Source: JARBUG01 sp035628915 (lineage in GTDB: Bacteria > Bacillota > Sulfobacillia > Symbiobacteriales > Symbiobacteriaceae). From it: a stretch of DNA of 64,000 bases. The notes under the pieces were generated by a model, which saw nothing but the letters and a program-made list of their open reading frames with translations, did no database searches and was not told the DNA's origin. Location: NCBI GenBank assembly GCA_035628915.1, contig DASPIW010000057.1:1-64000 (forward strand). Direction: 5' to 3'. The position numbers were made by a program, and so were the translations under genes. Positions 17,330 to 25,677 of this stretch are shown piece by piece (the first letter of the stretch is position 1; each line of letters opens with the position of its first letter).

Positions 17330-17965
17330 CTAGTTCTCCTCAGCCTTCGTCTCGAATCCCGTCCACTCATCCTGCGACTGACCGTTCATCAGCGGCAGCT
17401 TCTCGAGGAAGGCGTCCGGGCCTTTGCCGCTGCGCAGCGCCGCGACAAGTCCGTCAAACTTGGCCGGGGTCATCTTCACGGCGTATTCCGTGTTGACGTG
17501 CACCACCGGCGCCAGGTCGCAGGCGGCCAGGCACTCGCCCGTCACTTCGAGGGTGATCAGGCCGTCCGGCGTGGTTTCGCCGTTCTTGATCCCGTATGTC
17601 TTCTCGATGTGCTCGACCAACTTGTTGCCGCCGCCGATCAAGTGGCAGACCATGTTGCCGCAGACTGTAATCAGATACTTCCCAATCGGATGCCGGTGAT
17701 ACATGGCATAAAATGAGCAGACCGAGTCAACATAGGCAGTGGAGACGCCGCAGATCTCCGCGATGGCCGCCATGTCGGAGACGGCCACGAAATGGCCTTC
17801 CCGCTCCCGCATGGACAGATGGAGCAGCGGCAGCACCGCCGAGCGCTCCTGGCCTTCCGGATACCGCTTGACAATCGCCGCGACTTCGTCACGGCAAGTC
17901 TCGGGCCAGGTGGGCGCCGGGACTTCCTTGATCGAGACGGTCTTGCTGTGAGGATCTTTCGACAT
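17330..17965 (-). CDS. nuoE: NADH-quinone oxidoreductase subunit E (2Fe-2S)
   Basis: A 211-residue thioredoxin-fold subunit carrying cluster N1a. Ligands are visible as VCGNMVCHL and ECLAACDLAPVV. The C-terminus is some 40 residues longer than the shortest family members. Its ATG overlaps the last base of the nuoD stop. Confidence 0.94.
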   Translation of the reverse strand: MSKDPHSKTVSIKEVPAPTWPETCRDEVAAIVKRYPEGQERSAVLPLLHLSMREREGHFVAVSDMAAIAEICGVSTAYVDSVCSFYAMYHRHPIGKYLITVCGNMVCHLIGGGNKLVEHIEKTYGIKNGETTPDGLITLEVTGECLAACDLAPVVHVNTEYAVKMTPAKFDGLVAALRSGKGPDAFLEKLPLMNGQSQDEWTGFETKAEEN

Positions 17966-19161
17966 TAGCGGTCCACCTCCCCGAAGACCGGGTCGACACC
18001 GGCGATAATGCCTGCCATGTCGCCCACGTAGTGGCCGGGCAGAAGCTCAGCCAGGGCGTAGGTCGCGTAGAACGCCGGGCCGCGGACCCGCATGCGCATC
18101 GGCTTGTTGCCGCCGTCGGAGATGATGTAGAAGCCGAGTTCGCCGCGCGGGGACTCCACCGCATGGTAGACTTCGCCGGCGGGCACATCGAAGCCGGACT
18201 GCACCAGCTTGAAGTGGTGGATCAGCGCCTCCATCGACTGCTTCACTTCCGCCTTGGGCGGCAGCACCAGCTTGCGGTCGTCGATGATGTGGCGGCCGTC
18301 GGGCAGGTTGGCGAGCGCCTGCTGGCAGATCTTCAGCGACTCGTCCACCTCGTCGAAGCGGATGGCGATCCGGTCGAAGAGGTCGCCGTTCTGATAGGTC
18401 GGCACCTTGAAGTCGTAGTTCTCGTAGCCGCAGTACGGATAGTACTTGCGCACGTCGTAGTCGCAGCCGGTAATCCGCAGGTTGTGGCCGGTCAGGCCGA
18501 GGCCCAGGGCCTTCTCCATGCTGATCTTGGCGGTGCCCTTCGTCCGGTCGATGAAGATCGGATTGCCGAGAATCAGGTTGCGGAGGTCCTGCATTTTGGC
18601 GGGGGCGACTTTGAGGAAGTTCCCCACGATCTCCTTGAAGTGGGCGGGCAGATCATGCGCCAGGCCACCGACCCGCATGTAGCTCGGGTTCATGCGCTGG
18701 CCCGTCACTTCCTCGAAAATGTCGAGAATCTGCTCGCGCAGGTCGAAGCACCAGAAGAACGGCGTCATGGCGCCCAGGTCGAGGCCGCCCGTGCCGATAT
18801 AGACCAGGTGCGAGGTAATGCGCTGCAGTTCCATCAAAAGTACACGGGCAACTGTGGCGCGCTCGGGAATCCGGTCGGTAATGCCGAGCAGCTTCTCGAC
18901 GGCCAGGCAGTAGCCCACGTTGTTGCCAATGCAGTTCAGATAGTCCATCCGGTCGACGACTGTGGTCGCCTGATTCCAGGTCAGGTTCTCCGCCGTCTTC
19001 TCGATGCCGGTATGGAGGAAGCCCGTTTCAGGCGTGGCCTTTCTGATGGTCTCGCCCTCAAGTTCCAGGATGACGCGCAGCACGCCGTGGGTCGCAGGAT
19101 GATGCGGCCCGATCGACAGCGTCATGCGGTCCTGCTGGTGGGTTTCAAACGTCTGAGCCAT
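17965..19161 (-). CDS. nuoD: NADH-quinone oxidoreductase subunit D
   Basis: A 398-residue, 49-kDa-type subunit that lines the quinone pocket. Signatures: GPHHPATHGVLRV with the quinone-site His, ETGFLHTGIEK, and the hydrogenase-derived C-terminus (SPRGELGFYIISDG). The start at 19161 (MAQTFETHQQ) has AGGGTGA just upstream and avoids a long overlap with nuoC. NuoC and NuoD are separate, unlike the fused form in E. coli. Confidence 0.95.
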   Translation of the reverse strand: MAQTFETHQQDRMTLSIGPHHPATHGVLRVILELEGETIRKATPETGFLHTGIEKTAENLTWNQATTVVDRMDYLNCIGNNVGYCLAVEKLLGITDRIPERATVARVLLMELQRITSHLVYIGTGGLDLGAMTPFFWCFDLREQILDIFEEVTGQRMNPSYMRVGGLAHDLPAHFKEIVGNFLKVAPAKMQDLRNLILGNPIFIDRTKGTAKISMEKALGLGLTGHNLRITGCDYDVRKYYPYCGYENYDFKVPTYQNGDLFDRIAIRFDEVDESLKICQQALANLPDGRHIIDDRKLVLPPKAEVKQSMEALIHHFKLVQSGFDVPAGEVYHAVESPRGELGFYIISDGGNKPMRMRVRGPAFYATYALAELLPGHYVGDMAGIIAGVDPVFGEVDR

Positions 19162-19168
19162 AGTCACC

Positions 19169-19756
19169 CTACTTTCCGTGTTCCGTGTTAGCGTCGTCAA
19201 CGCCCTCGAAGGCGGCGTACCGGTTCTGCTCGGCGGGCATCTCCAGGTTGATCAGCGCCCGGGGCCCGCGCAGCGGGTAGTCGCGCCGCAGCGGATGGCC
19301 TTCCCAGTCGTCGGGATTGAGGATCCGCTTGAGATTCGGGTGGTTCGCGAACTTGATGCCAAACTGGTCGTAAACCTCGCGCTCCGGCGCCTCGGCCATG
19401 GGCCAGATGTGGCTGACGGAGGCGGGCTGGTCCTTCTCCGTGCAGCGGACCCGCACCCGAATCATGCCCAGCGCGGGGAACTGGCGGAAATGATAGATCA
19501 CCTCAAAGCGCGGGTCGCGCGCCGGGTAATAGTCGGCGCCCGCCACGTCCACAAGCACGTTAAAGCCGCGGTCCTTCAGCCAGAGCGCAACGTCCAGCAG
19601 AGAGCCGGGGTTGATGAAAACCTGCGGAATCTGGTCATTGGTCGGGGTAATCTGTTCCGCCCTATCCTTGAAGGTCTCCAAGAGGGCCGGAACGATCTCC
19701 GTGTTCACCTTTTCGCGGGCAGCCGCGGCGCGCTCGATCATCTCAAGGTTAGGCAT
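19169..19756 (-). CDS. nuoC: NADH-quinone oxidoreductase subunit C
   Basis: A 195-residue, 30-kDa-type subunit that scaffolds the peripheral arm. The family signature is visible as [20 protein letters not shown], followed by [12 protein letters not shown]. It overlaps nuoB by eight bases, which suggests coupled translation. Confidence 0.95.
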   Translation of the reverse strand: MPNLEMIERAAAAREKVNTEIVPALLETFKDRAEQITPTNDQIPQVFINPGSLLDVALWLKDRGFNVLVDVAGADYYPARDPRFEVIYHFRQFPALGMIRVRVRCTEKDQPASVSHIWPMAEAPEREVYDQFGIKFANHPNLKRILNPDDWEGHPLRRDYPLRGPRALINLEMPAEQNRYAAFEGVDDANTEHGK

Positions 19757-20240
19757 TGACCTTCAGGCCTCCCTTCGGGTCATCCCGCTTGATCCGCTCA
19801 CGCAGCATCTGGATCGCGTGAATGACGGCGTCAGGCGTCGGCGGGCAGCCGGGAATGTAAACGTCGACGGGAATCACGTTGTCGACGCCCTGCACCACGG
19901 CGTAGTTGTCGAAAATGCCGCCGGTGGAAGCGCAGGCGCCCATGGCCACGACCCATTTGGGCTCGGCCATCTGCTGGTAAACCTGCTTGGCGACGGGGAC
20001 CATTTTATTGCACAGGCGCCCGGAGACGATCATCAGGTCGGCCTGCCGGGGCGAAGCGCGGAACGCCTCGGAACCCCACTGGGCCAGATCGTACCGCGGG
20101 GCCGTCAGGTTCATCATCTCAATGGCGCAACAAGCCAGGCCGAACGTAAGCGGCCAGATCGAGTTCGCCTTCGACCAGCGGAGGAAGCCGTCGACTGTGG
20201 TGGTGACGAAACCGCCATCCTTGCCAAAGACATCACTCAT
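19749..20240 (-). CDS. nuoB: NADH-quinone oxidoreductase subunit B (cluster N2)
   Basis: A 163-residue subunit that carries the terminal 4Fe-4S cluster N2 and passes electrons to quinone. The tandem Cys pair is in [11 protein letters not shown]; the remaining ligands are in [10 protein letters not shown] and [10 protein letters not shown]. Its start overlaps nuoA by four bases. Confidence 0.96.
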   Translation of the reverse strand: MSDVFGKDGGFVTTTVDGFLRWSKANSIWPLTFGLACCAIEMMNLTAPRYDLAQWGSEAFRASPRQADLMIVSGRLCNKMVPVAKQVYQQMAEPKWVVAMGACASTGGIFDNYAVVQGVDNVIPVDVYIPGCPPTPDAVIHAIQMLRERIKRDDPKGGLKVNA

Positions 20241-20587
20241 CGCCAGCTGAAGCCCCCCTTCTTCCAGACGTACGCGTAACCCACGGCCAGGACGATCATG
20301 AAAGTTATCATTTCATACAGACCGAAGGCGCCGAGACCACGCAAGTTGACCGCCCAGGGGTAAAAGGACGCCGCTTCCACGTCAAAGATCACGAACAGCA
20401 TGGCTACCAGGTAGAACTTGACGGGGAAGCGGCCCATGAGGGGCGATGTTGGGTGGCCAGATTCATAGGGCAGGTTCTTGAACGGTTCGGGCTTGCTCGG
20501 CCCGAAGCTGGTGCCCAACACGCTCATGGCTACCGGGATCACGAGGGCAACCAGGAGGTAGATGAGCAAGGGCAGATAGGGATGCAT
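20237..20587 (-). CDS. nuoA: NADH-quinone oxidoreductase subunit A
   Basis: A 116-residue, three-helix membrane subunit and the first gene of the operon. The conserved loop and helix are YESGHPTSP and [21 protein letters not shown]. The ATG at 20587 follows GAAGGAGGCTGGCCG, preferred to the longer in-frame start at 20611. The leader from the promoter at 20727-20756 is about 130 bases. Confidence 0.95.
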   Translation of the reverse strand: MHPYLPLLIYLLVALVIPVAMSVLGTSFGPSKPEPFKNLPYESGHPTSPLMGRFPVKFYLVAMLFVIFDVEAASFYPWAVNLRGLGAFGLYEMITFMIVLAVGYAYVWKKGGFSWR

Positions 20588-20726
20588 CGGCCAGCCTCCT
20601 TCGGGTGACATGATGCGAGACGTGCGGATCCGGGAAATTCATGTGAACGAAAGAACGAATCAAAGACAAGCTAAGGCGCCGGTCGGAGCGGGAAGGCGCA
20701 GAAAGGCTACAAAGACTCACTACAAC

Positions 20727-20756
20727 AGTATACCAAGGTGACAATCCGGATGTCAT
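20727..20756 (-). promoter_or_regulatory. Sigma-A promoter of the nuo operon
   Basis: On the minus strand, ATGACA (20751-20756), an 18-base spacer and TATACT (20727-20732) match the housekeeping consensus at 5/6 and 5/6. It lies directly downstream of the terminator hairpin at 20782-20807 and upstream of nuoA. Confidence 0.75.
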
Positions 20757-20781
20757 CAGCCTTGTGAATAACATCGCAAGC

Positions 20782-20807
20782 AAAAAACGGGCCTTGCAGC
20801 CCGTTTT
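20782..20807 (-). terminator. Strong terminator upstream of the nuo promoter
   Basis: Stem AAAACGGGC / GCCCGTTTT with a 6-base loop; the minus-strand 3' side continues as a TTTTTT run. It ends whatever is transcribed from 20979 leftwards, either the carboxypeptidase mRNA or a separate small RNA. Confidence 0.88.
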
Positions 20808-20978
20808 GGCAGGTTTTCTCCAGTTCCCTAAGGCAACCGCAAGATTGCTTGGATTTATACCGGACATAACCGTCGCTTATTGAGAGCCCAGCGGGGCGCA
20901 TGGAAACCCATGCGCCTGTGCCGTGTATATCTTACATTTATCTAACCGAGAATGCAAGGATGATTTATGCCCTGGGGT
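20808..20978 (-). ncRNA. Structured non-coding stretch, possible small RNA or 3' UTR
   Basis: No reading frame fits. On the minus strand the stretch contains a 9-bp perfect hairpin, GGCGCATGG with its complement (about 20895-20917), further short stems, and then the strong terminator. A weak promoter-like pair TTGCAT-17-TAAGAT lies just after the carboxypeptidase stop. This could be a ~140-base RNA or a structured 3' UTR. It does not match any riboswitch class I know. Confidence 0.3.
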
Positions 20979-22178
20979 TTAGAAGACCCCAGTCGCGCCG
21001 CCCCACTGCACCAGCGGCGTGAAGAGGCGGATGAACTTGAGCAAGAGCCCGGCCTCGGGCACGTCTTTGGCGGCGACGAGCACAGTCTCCGCCAGGGGCC
21101 TGCCGTTCTCACGCACCGCTGCGCGTCCAAGAGTCTGGCCTTTCTTGACCGGCGCCTCAATCGCTTCCTGAACCTGCAGCTCCAAGCCAGGCGTTCCTGT
21201 CCCGGTGCGGGGCACCACCGCCGACAGATCGGAGGCGAGGGCAAGCGGAACTGCCAGTTCCCGGCCGTTGCGCACCGACGCCTCCACAACCACCTCGCCG
21301 GCCGACCCAAGGCTGGCCAGCCGGAAGTTGCCGAAGCCCCATTCCAGCAGGCTCGCGGCGTCGCGCCAGCGGTTCCCTGCGTGGAGCACGACGGCCACCA
21401 GTTTGTGCTCCTCGCGCGTAGCGCTGGCGATAAGGCAGGCGCCCGCCGCAGCCGTCGTACCGGTCTTCACGCCGTCGGCATCGGGCATCTGGGAGAGCAG
21501 GCGGTTGGTATTGTGCAGGACCACGTCCCGGTGGAGATACTCGAACTTGAGCGGCGTCTCCCGGACGGCCACGATGCCGCGGAAAACCTCATTTTGCAAG
21601 GCATGACGGGTGATCAGAGCCAGATCGTACGCGGTGCTGAAGTGGCGGCTGTCGGTCAGCCCGTGCGGGTTTGCCCAGTGGCTGGCCGTGGCGCCGATCT
21701 GCTTGGACTTGGCGTTCATCAGGGCGGCAAACCCCTCCACCGAGCCGCCGATGTGCTCGGCGATGGCGACGGCTGCATCGTTGCCTGAGCGCAGCAGCAG
21801 GCCATACAGCAGGTCGTGCAGCGAGTAGACTTCGCCAGGCTTGATGTACATGCTCGAGCCGGGCGTGTACGCAGCGCGCTTGGTGACCCGCACCTGATCG
21901 TCCAGGCGCCCCTTCTCCAGGGCGATGATGGCCGTCAGCACTTTGGTGGTGCTGGCGGGGTCACGCCGCCGAAAGGCGTCCTTATGGTATAGGATGCGGC
22001 CGGTCGTCCAGTCCATCAAAACCGCGCCTCCGGCCGAAACCTGCGGATGCGGCGAGAGCTTCCAACTCGGGTTCGGCTCTGTTACAGGCGCCCCAAGGGC
22101 CCGTGCGGGCAACATCCCGAGCCCGACCATCAGTGCGGCCGTCAGCCAGGCCGCCATCCACCTCATCCTGCTGCGCAA
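20979..22178 (-). CDS. D-alanyl-D-alanine carboxypeptidase (low-mass PBP, S11)
   Basis: A 399-residue serine peptidase that trims the terminal D-Ala from peptidoglycan stem peptides. A signal peptide spans residues 1-30. Active-site motifs are complete: STTK (76-79), SGN (131-133) and KTG (238-240). A C-terminal PBP5-like beta domain follows, with a hydrophobic tail that may anchor it. I chose the TTG at 22178 because GGAGGTG sits six bases before it. Spore-formers use such enzymes (DacB, DacF) in growth and cortex formation; which paralogue this is cannot be told from the sequence. Confidence 0.92.
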   Translation of the reverse strand: MRSRMRWMAAWLTAALMVGLGMLPARALGAPVTEPNPSWKLSPHPQVSAGGAVLMDWTTGRILYHKDAFRRRDPASTTKVLTAIIALEKGRLDDQVRVTKRAAYTPGSSMYIKPGEVYSLHDLLYGLLLRSGNDAAVAIAEHIGGSVEGFAALMNAKSKQIGATASHWANPHGLTDSRHFSTAYDLALITRHALQNEVFRGIVAVRETPLKFEYLHRDVVLHNTNRLLSQMPDADGVKTGTTAAAGACLIASATREEHKLVAVVLHAGNRWRDAASLLEWGFGNFRLASLGSAGEVVVEASVRNGRELAVPLALASDLSAVVPRTGTGTPGLELQVQEAIEAPVKKGQTLGRAAVRENGRPLAETVLVAAKDVPEAGLLLKFIRLFTPLVQWGGATGVF

Positions 22179-22280
22179 TAAGGACACCTCCGGCCCTAGT
22201 ATTGGGCTGGAGGTGGGTAGCAAATGCATGCGGGGAAAACAAGCTAAGCGGCCCTGGATGCTCTTATAACGTCAAACCGG

Positions 22281-25124
22281 CTAGGGAACCAGGGAATCCT
22301 GCGCTGTATAGCTTGCCTTCACCGTGTTGCCCGCAACCAGGCTGCTTGGCGGCGCATCGGGTGCGCCCGATGCGCAGGAGAGCGTAAGGGCAAGGGTCGA
22401 CTCCGCGCTGATGAGGCTCAGTGGGATGCTCAACTCAAAGAGGCCGTCCTTCACCGCGTTCGTCAGCTTCGTCCGGGCCCCACCGGCATCCAACGCCGCC
22501 TCATAGTTGTTCGCCCAGAGGCTGCCAATGCTCCGGTTCACAGCGCCCGGCGCCGCCAGCATGATCTTCAGGTTTGGTTCGGCGCCGCCATGGGTCACCT
22601 TTACTGCCACATACAGCAAATCGCGGTCATGGGTCATGCGGACCCATTCGATTTGCGGTTTGCCTGGCGCGGCCGGGACCACCGGCGTCAGGTCCACCGG
22701 TCTGATCCCCTCCCAGTCGCTTTCTTGGCCGTCCATCGCCATCGGCAGCATCGCCGCCGCCTCATCAGCCAGCATGGCAGCCCCCTGGTAGTCGCCGTTG
22801 CGGTAACGGTCAGCGGCAGCCGCCAGTTGCGCGCGGGCTTCCGCCAGGCGGTAGGTGCGGCCCATCTGCGACCACCAGGTTATGATTGCACCGGCGGCAT
22901 CCCTGGCGGCATCGGCCTGGGCGCGCTGCAGGGCCGTCAGCTCCTGCCCGGCAGTCGTTGCGGCGCGCCCAAACTCGGCCTGGCCGTACGCCGCCTCCGC
23001 CCTCGCCAGCTGGGCTGCGGCCTCACCCGCCGCCGCACTGGTGGGTGCCTCGGCCAGCGTCCGCTTCAGCTGCCCAATCTGCCAGGCGGCGGCGAACCGG
23101 TCCTTTTCGCTGACGGCGACAACGCCGTAGATATCCAGGAGCGGAACGCGGAAGCTGACGCTGCTGCCGGAAACCGTGAACGGCAAATCGGTCACACCGC
23201 TCCGGTCCGGCGAAACGTAGGTCACGCTCAGCGTTCTGCCAAGCAACTGCGGGTTCAGCCGGACCGTCAGGTCAATGTCGGCCTGGGGCTTGAAGCGCAG
23301 CGCACCGGGCTCATGGTCATAGTTGATCAGGTGCAGCAGGCGTGTCCCCTCCGGGTTGTCGTAGGCCAGAAGGGAGAGGTTGGTCCCGGCGGCGATCTCC
23401 TGATCTTCCAACACCTGAGACCTCAGGAGATCAGCCACCCGGCTGCGGACATCGGGATCCCGACTCCTGAGATACCCCGCGACCCCCTCGCTCGGTATGG
23501 TGATCATAGGGCCAAATCCTGCGCTCAGGTTCTGCGGTCCCCTGGGCCTGCCCAGCTCGTCGTGCGTGCCGGTTTCGCCTATGGCCAGCAGAGTTCCGCC
23601 CTGCTGCACATAGTCCCGCAGCAGGTTCATCTGGCGGTCGGAGAGATGCGTGACCCCAGGCAGGACGATCAGATCATACCGGTTCAGGTCGGACAGGGCG
23701 AGCTGGTCCGGGAGCCACCGGTCATCACCGGCCATTAGCACATCGTACTGGTAATGCGCCTCCAGCGCCAGGTTGGCGAAGCCAAAGAACGTGTCGTCGG
23801 CAGACCGGCTGGCTCGCTGCGAGGCATAGGAGTAGACCAGGCCGATGCGGGCCGTTGAGATCAGGTTCTCATACGCCGCACCACCGCCGGCGATAAAGTC
23901 ATAATAGGGATAGAGCCGGAACATGTCGGCATTGTGGACCTTCCAGGCGTCAGGCTCGGCGAGCAGGTCGGCCCAGGGGACATGGAGAAACCCGCCGGCG
24001 GCGTAAGCTTCAGCGGTATAGAGCTTGAACAGTTCGGTCACATCAGGACGGTCATAGAGGGGCGCCGTGCTGCCGGTGTTGCCTTCCTGCACCGCCGATT
24101 TTCCCAGGCTCCGGATTAGCTTGTGAAACGGGACCGTCCGGTGGTCAGGCGGATCGCCGAAGGGGTATTCGGAGACGAAGCCGTCGACCCAAGGGGCGAT
24201 GGGCAGCCCGTTCAAGGTGCCTTCGTACGTAAGGTTGTCATGCTCAGGAACGTTCACGGTGATCAGGATCTGCTTTCCAGTCGCCGCGGCGTGGGCCCGA
24301 ATTTGGGTGGCGACGTCCACCCAGTAGTCCCGGCTGGCCTGAAGCTGAAAATCCAGGAAATCCGCAAAGAAGGGGATGGCCAGCCGGTCGCCGGTCTTGT
24401 ACTGCTCGAGGTAGCCCTGGCGGATGAACTGGCCGTAGTCAAAGGTTGCCGGGTCGCCAACTCGTGCGGCGGACAGTTCTTCCGGGCTGTACCGGCTGCG
24501 CAGATACTCCCGGAACGCCTTTATGCTGTTCGCCGAGAAATCACCGTTGAAGCGGGGTATGCTGGCCACATCGAAATTGGTGGTCCAGGTGTCAATGGAC
24601 ACGATATCGACTCCATCATCTACTGCGGCTTTACCCAGGTCGATGACCTGCTGCTTCCTGGTGGGACTCAGCAGGCTGACCCAGGGCCGGTCGGCGGGCA
24701 GCATGAACTGCATGACCGGGTTTCCGTCGATATCCAGCACCCAGTCGGCGGGCGAGGTGAACTCCCTGACATGGGTCGGATCCGATCTGATGGCAGCGAT
24801 ATATCTGACCCCCGCTGCGTGCGCTTTTGCTGTGGCCCATGTTACCAGGGCGCTCTCTCTGATGTACTCCTCTCGCTTGGGGTCCAGGGGCTGACGGCTG
24901 CTGCCGATGAAGGTGGCGTGGGTCTTCGATACGATGCTGAGATCGTTGTAGTCGGGCAGATCAAAGAGGACGATGTCCGTCGGTCTGAAAGGATCCAGGC
25001 GGCGATCCACCGGTCGCCTGAGCGCGGTGCGATTGGTGATCTCCAGCGCCTGTGTGGCTTGTGATCGGACAGGAACAAGCGAAAGGAGCGCCAGTCCCAG
25101 GGCCAGAGTTATTTGCCATTTCAC
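22281..25124 (-). CDS. Large secreted glycosidase-like protein with CBM9-like tail
   Basis: A 947-residue protein with a signal peptide (about residues 1-27) starting at a GTG eight bases after AGGAGGG. Residues ~45-380 resemble a glycoside-hydrolase TIM barrel (DGVDIVSIDTWTTNFD, DGFVSEYPFGDPP). Then comes a beta-galactosidase-trimerisation/GATase-like domain (YDLIVLPGVTHLSD, YVQQGGTLLAIGETG), a beta-rich segment, an Ala-rich helical linker (~690-800) and a final CBM9-like domain (MTHDRDLLYVAVKVTHGG). It probably acts outside the cell on a glycan. I cannot assign a GH family or catalytic acids with confidence. Confidence 0.65.
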   Translation of the reverse strand: MKWQITLALGLALLSLVPVRSQATQALEITNRTALRRPVDRRLDPFRPTDIVLFDLPDYNDLSIVSKTHATFIGSSRQPLDPKREEYIRESALVTWATAKAHAAGVRYIAAIRSDPTHVREFTSPADWVLDIDGNPVMQFMLPADRPWVSLLSPTRKQQVIDLGKAAVDDGVDIVSIDTWTTNFDVASIPRFNGDFSANSIKAFREYLRSRYSPEELSAARVGDPATFDYGQFIRQGYLEQYKTGDRLAIPFFADFLDFQLQASRDYWVDVATQIRAHAAATGKQILITVNVPEHDNLTYEGTLNGLPIAPWVDGFVSEYPFGDPPDHRTVPFHKLIRSLGKSAVQEGNTGSTAPLYDRPDVTELFKLYTAEAYAAGGFLHVPWADLLAEPDAWKVHNADMFRLYPYYDFIAGGGAAYENLISTARIGLVYSYASQRASRSADDTFFGFANLALEAHYQYDVLMAGDDRWLPDQLALSDLNRYDLIVLPGVTHLSDRQMNLLRDYVQQGGTLLAIGETGTHDELGRPRGPQNLSAGFGPMITIPSEGVAGYLRSRDPDVRSRVADLLRSQVLEDQEIAAGTNLSLLAYDNPEGTRLLHLINYDHEPGALRFKPQADIDLTVRLNPQLLGRTLSVTYVSPDRSGVTDLPFTVSGSSVSFRVPLLDIYGVVAVSEKDRFAAAWQIGQLKRTLAEAPTSAAAGEAAAQLARAEAAYGQAEFGRAATTAGQELTALQRAQADAARDAAGAIITWWSQMGRTYRLAEARAQLAAAADRYRNGDYQGAAMLADEAAAMLPMAMDGQESDWEGIRPVDLTPVVPAAPGKPQIEWVRMTHDRDLLYVAVKVTHGGAEPNLKIMLAAPGAVNRSIGSLWANNYEAALDAGGARTKLTNAVKDGLFELSIPLSLISAESTLALTLSCASGAPDAPPSSLVAGNTVKASYTAQDSLVP

Positions 25125-25207
25125 CGAAGCATCCCTCCTGGCCAGGCGCCACGACCCTGCGGCGGGCAATTAGTGTGGCAGCCCGCTGTCGGTCCCGGCT
25201 TGATGCG

Positions 25208-25248
25208 ATACTATTGAATAGTATAACTCTTCGGCCTGTTGATGTGAT
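25208..25248 (-). promoter_or_regulatory. Promoter with overlapping palindrome for the glycosidase-like gene
   Basis: On the minus strand, ATCACA (25243-25248), 17 bases and TATACT (25220-25225) form a reasonable promoter. The -10 overlaps a 17-base inverted repeat, ATACTATT-G-AATAGTAT (25208-25224), a typical place for a repressor operator. Confidence 0.5.
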
Positions 25249-25638
25249 ACGATTCACGCAACGATTGCAGACGGAGCCGATAGGGCTTTTCGTACCTCTG
25301 TTATAGAATATTAGACACAGCATTGTATACTGAGGTAGAGTGGCTTCAGCATAAGCGGGATCGGCCTGTTGGAGTTGCGCAAGAGCGCTGTTCTCCTGCT
25401 GCTGCTTTCGCAGTCGCAGAGTGTACGACCCGACAGGGGAACATCGCCGGTACGGTCTGCACGACTTACTTATTGAATTGGCAGACAACTAAGGAGTAGC
25501 CGCTGCCCTATGTCCTGACTCAAGACATGCTGGCTATTTTCCAGCAGGCGATCAGTATCAAAGCCATTCTTGGGCAGGCAGGATTCCGGGAAACAGCGTA
25601 CCGAGACCTGCTGTTCCGCTGGTCAAGACTGATTGACA

Positions 25639-25668
25639 GCAGGCCCCGGCCAAATGGCCGGGGCCTGC
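25639..25668 (-). terminator. GC-rich hairpin after rodZ
   Basis: A perfect 13-bp stem (GCAGGCCCCGGCC with its complement, loop of four) starts ten bases beyond the rodZ stop. There is no T-run on either strand, so termination is likely but not certain. Confidence 0.6.
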
Positions 25669-25677
25669 ACGTTCCGC

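Larger units (their letters stand above)
25125..25677. other. Gene-free stretch between the glycosidase-like gene and rodZ
   Basis: About 550 bases with no supported gene. Short plus-strand frames near 25400-25690 look protein-like but have no normal start and run through the hairpin at 25639-25668. The stretch holds the promoter and operator-like palindrome of the glycosidase-like gene at its left side and the rodZ hairpin at its right end. It could contain remnants of a lost gene. Confidence 0.5.

Noticed and set aside
20612..20940. A tRNA or a known riboswitch in the nuo upstream region
   Set aside because: No cloverleaf, and the strings resembling parts of TPP or c-di-GMP aptamers lack the invariant cores.
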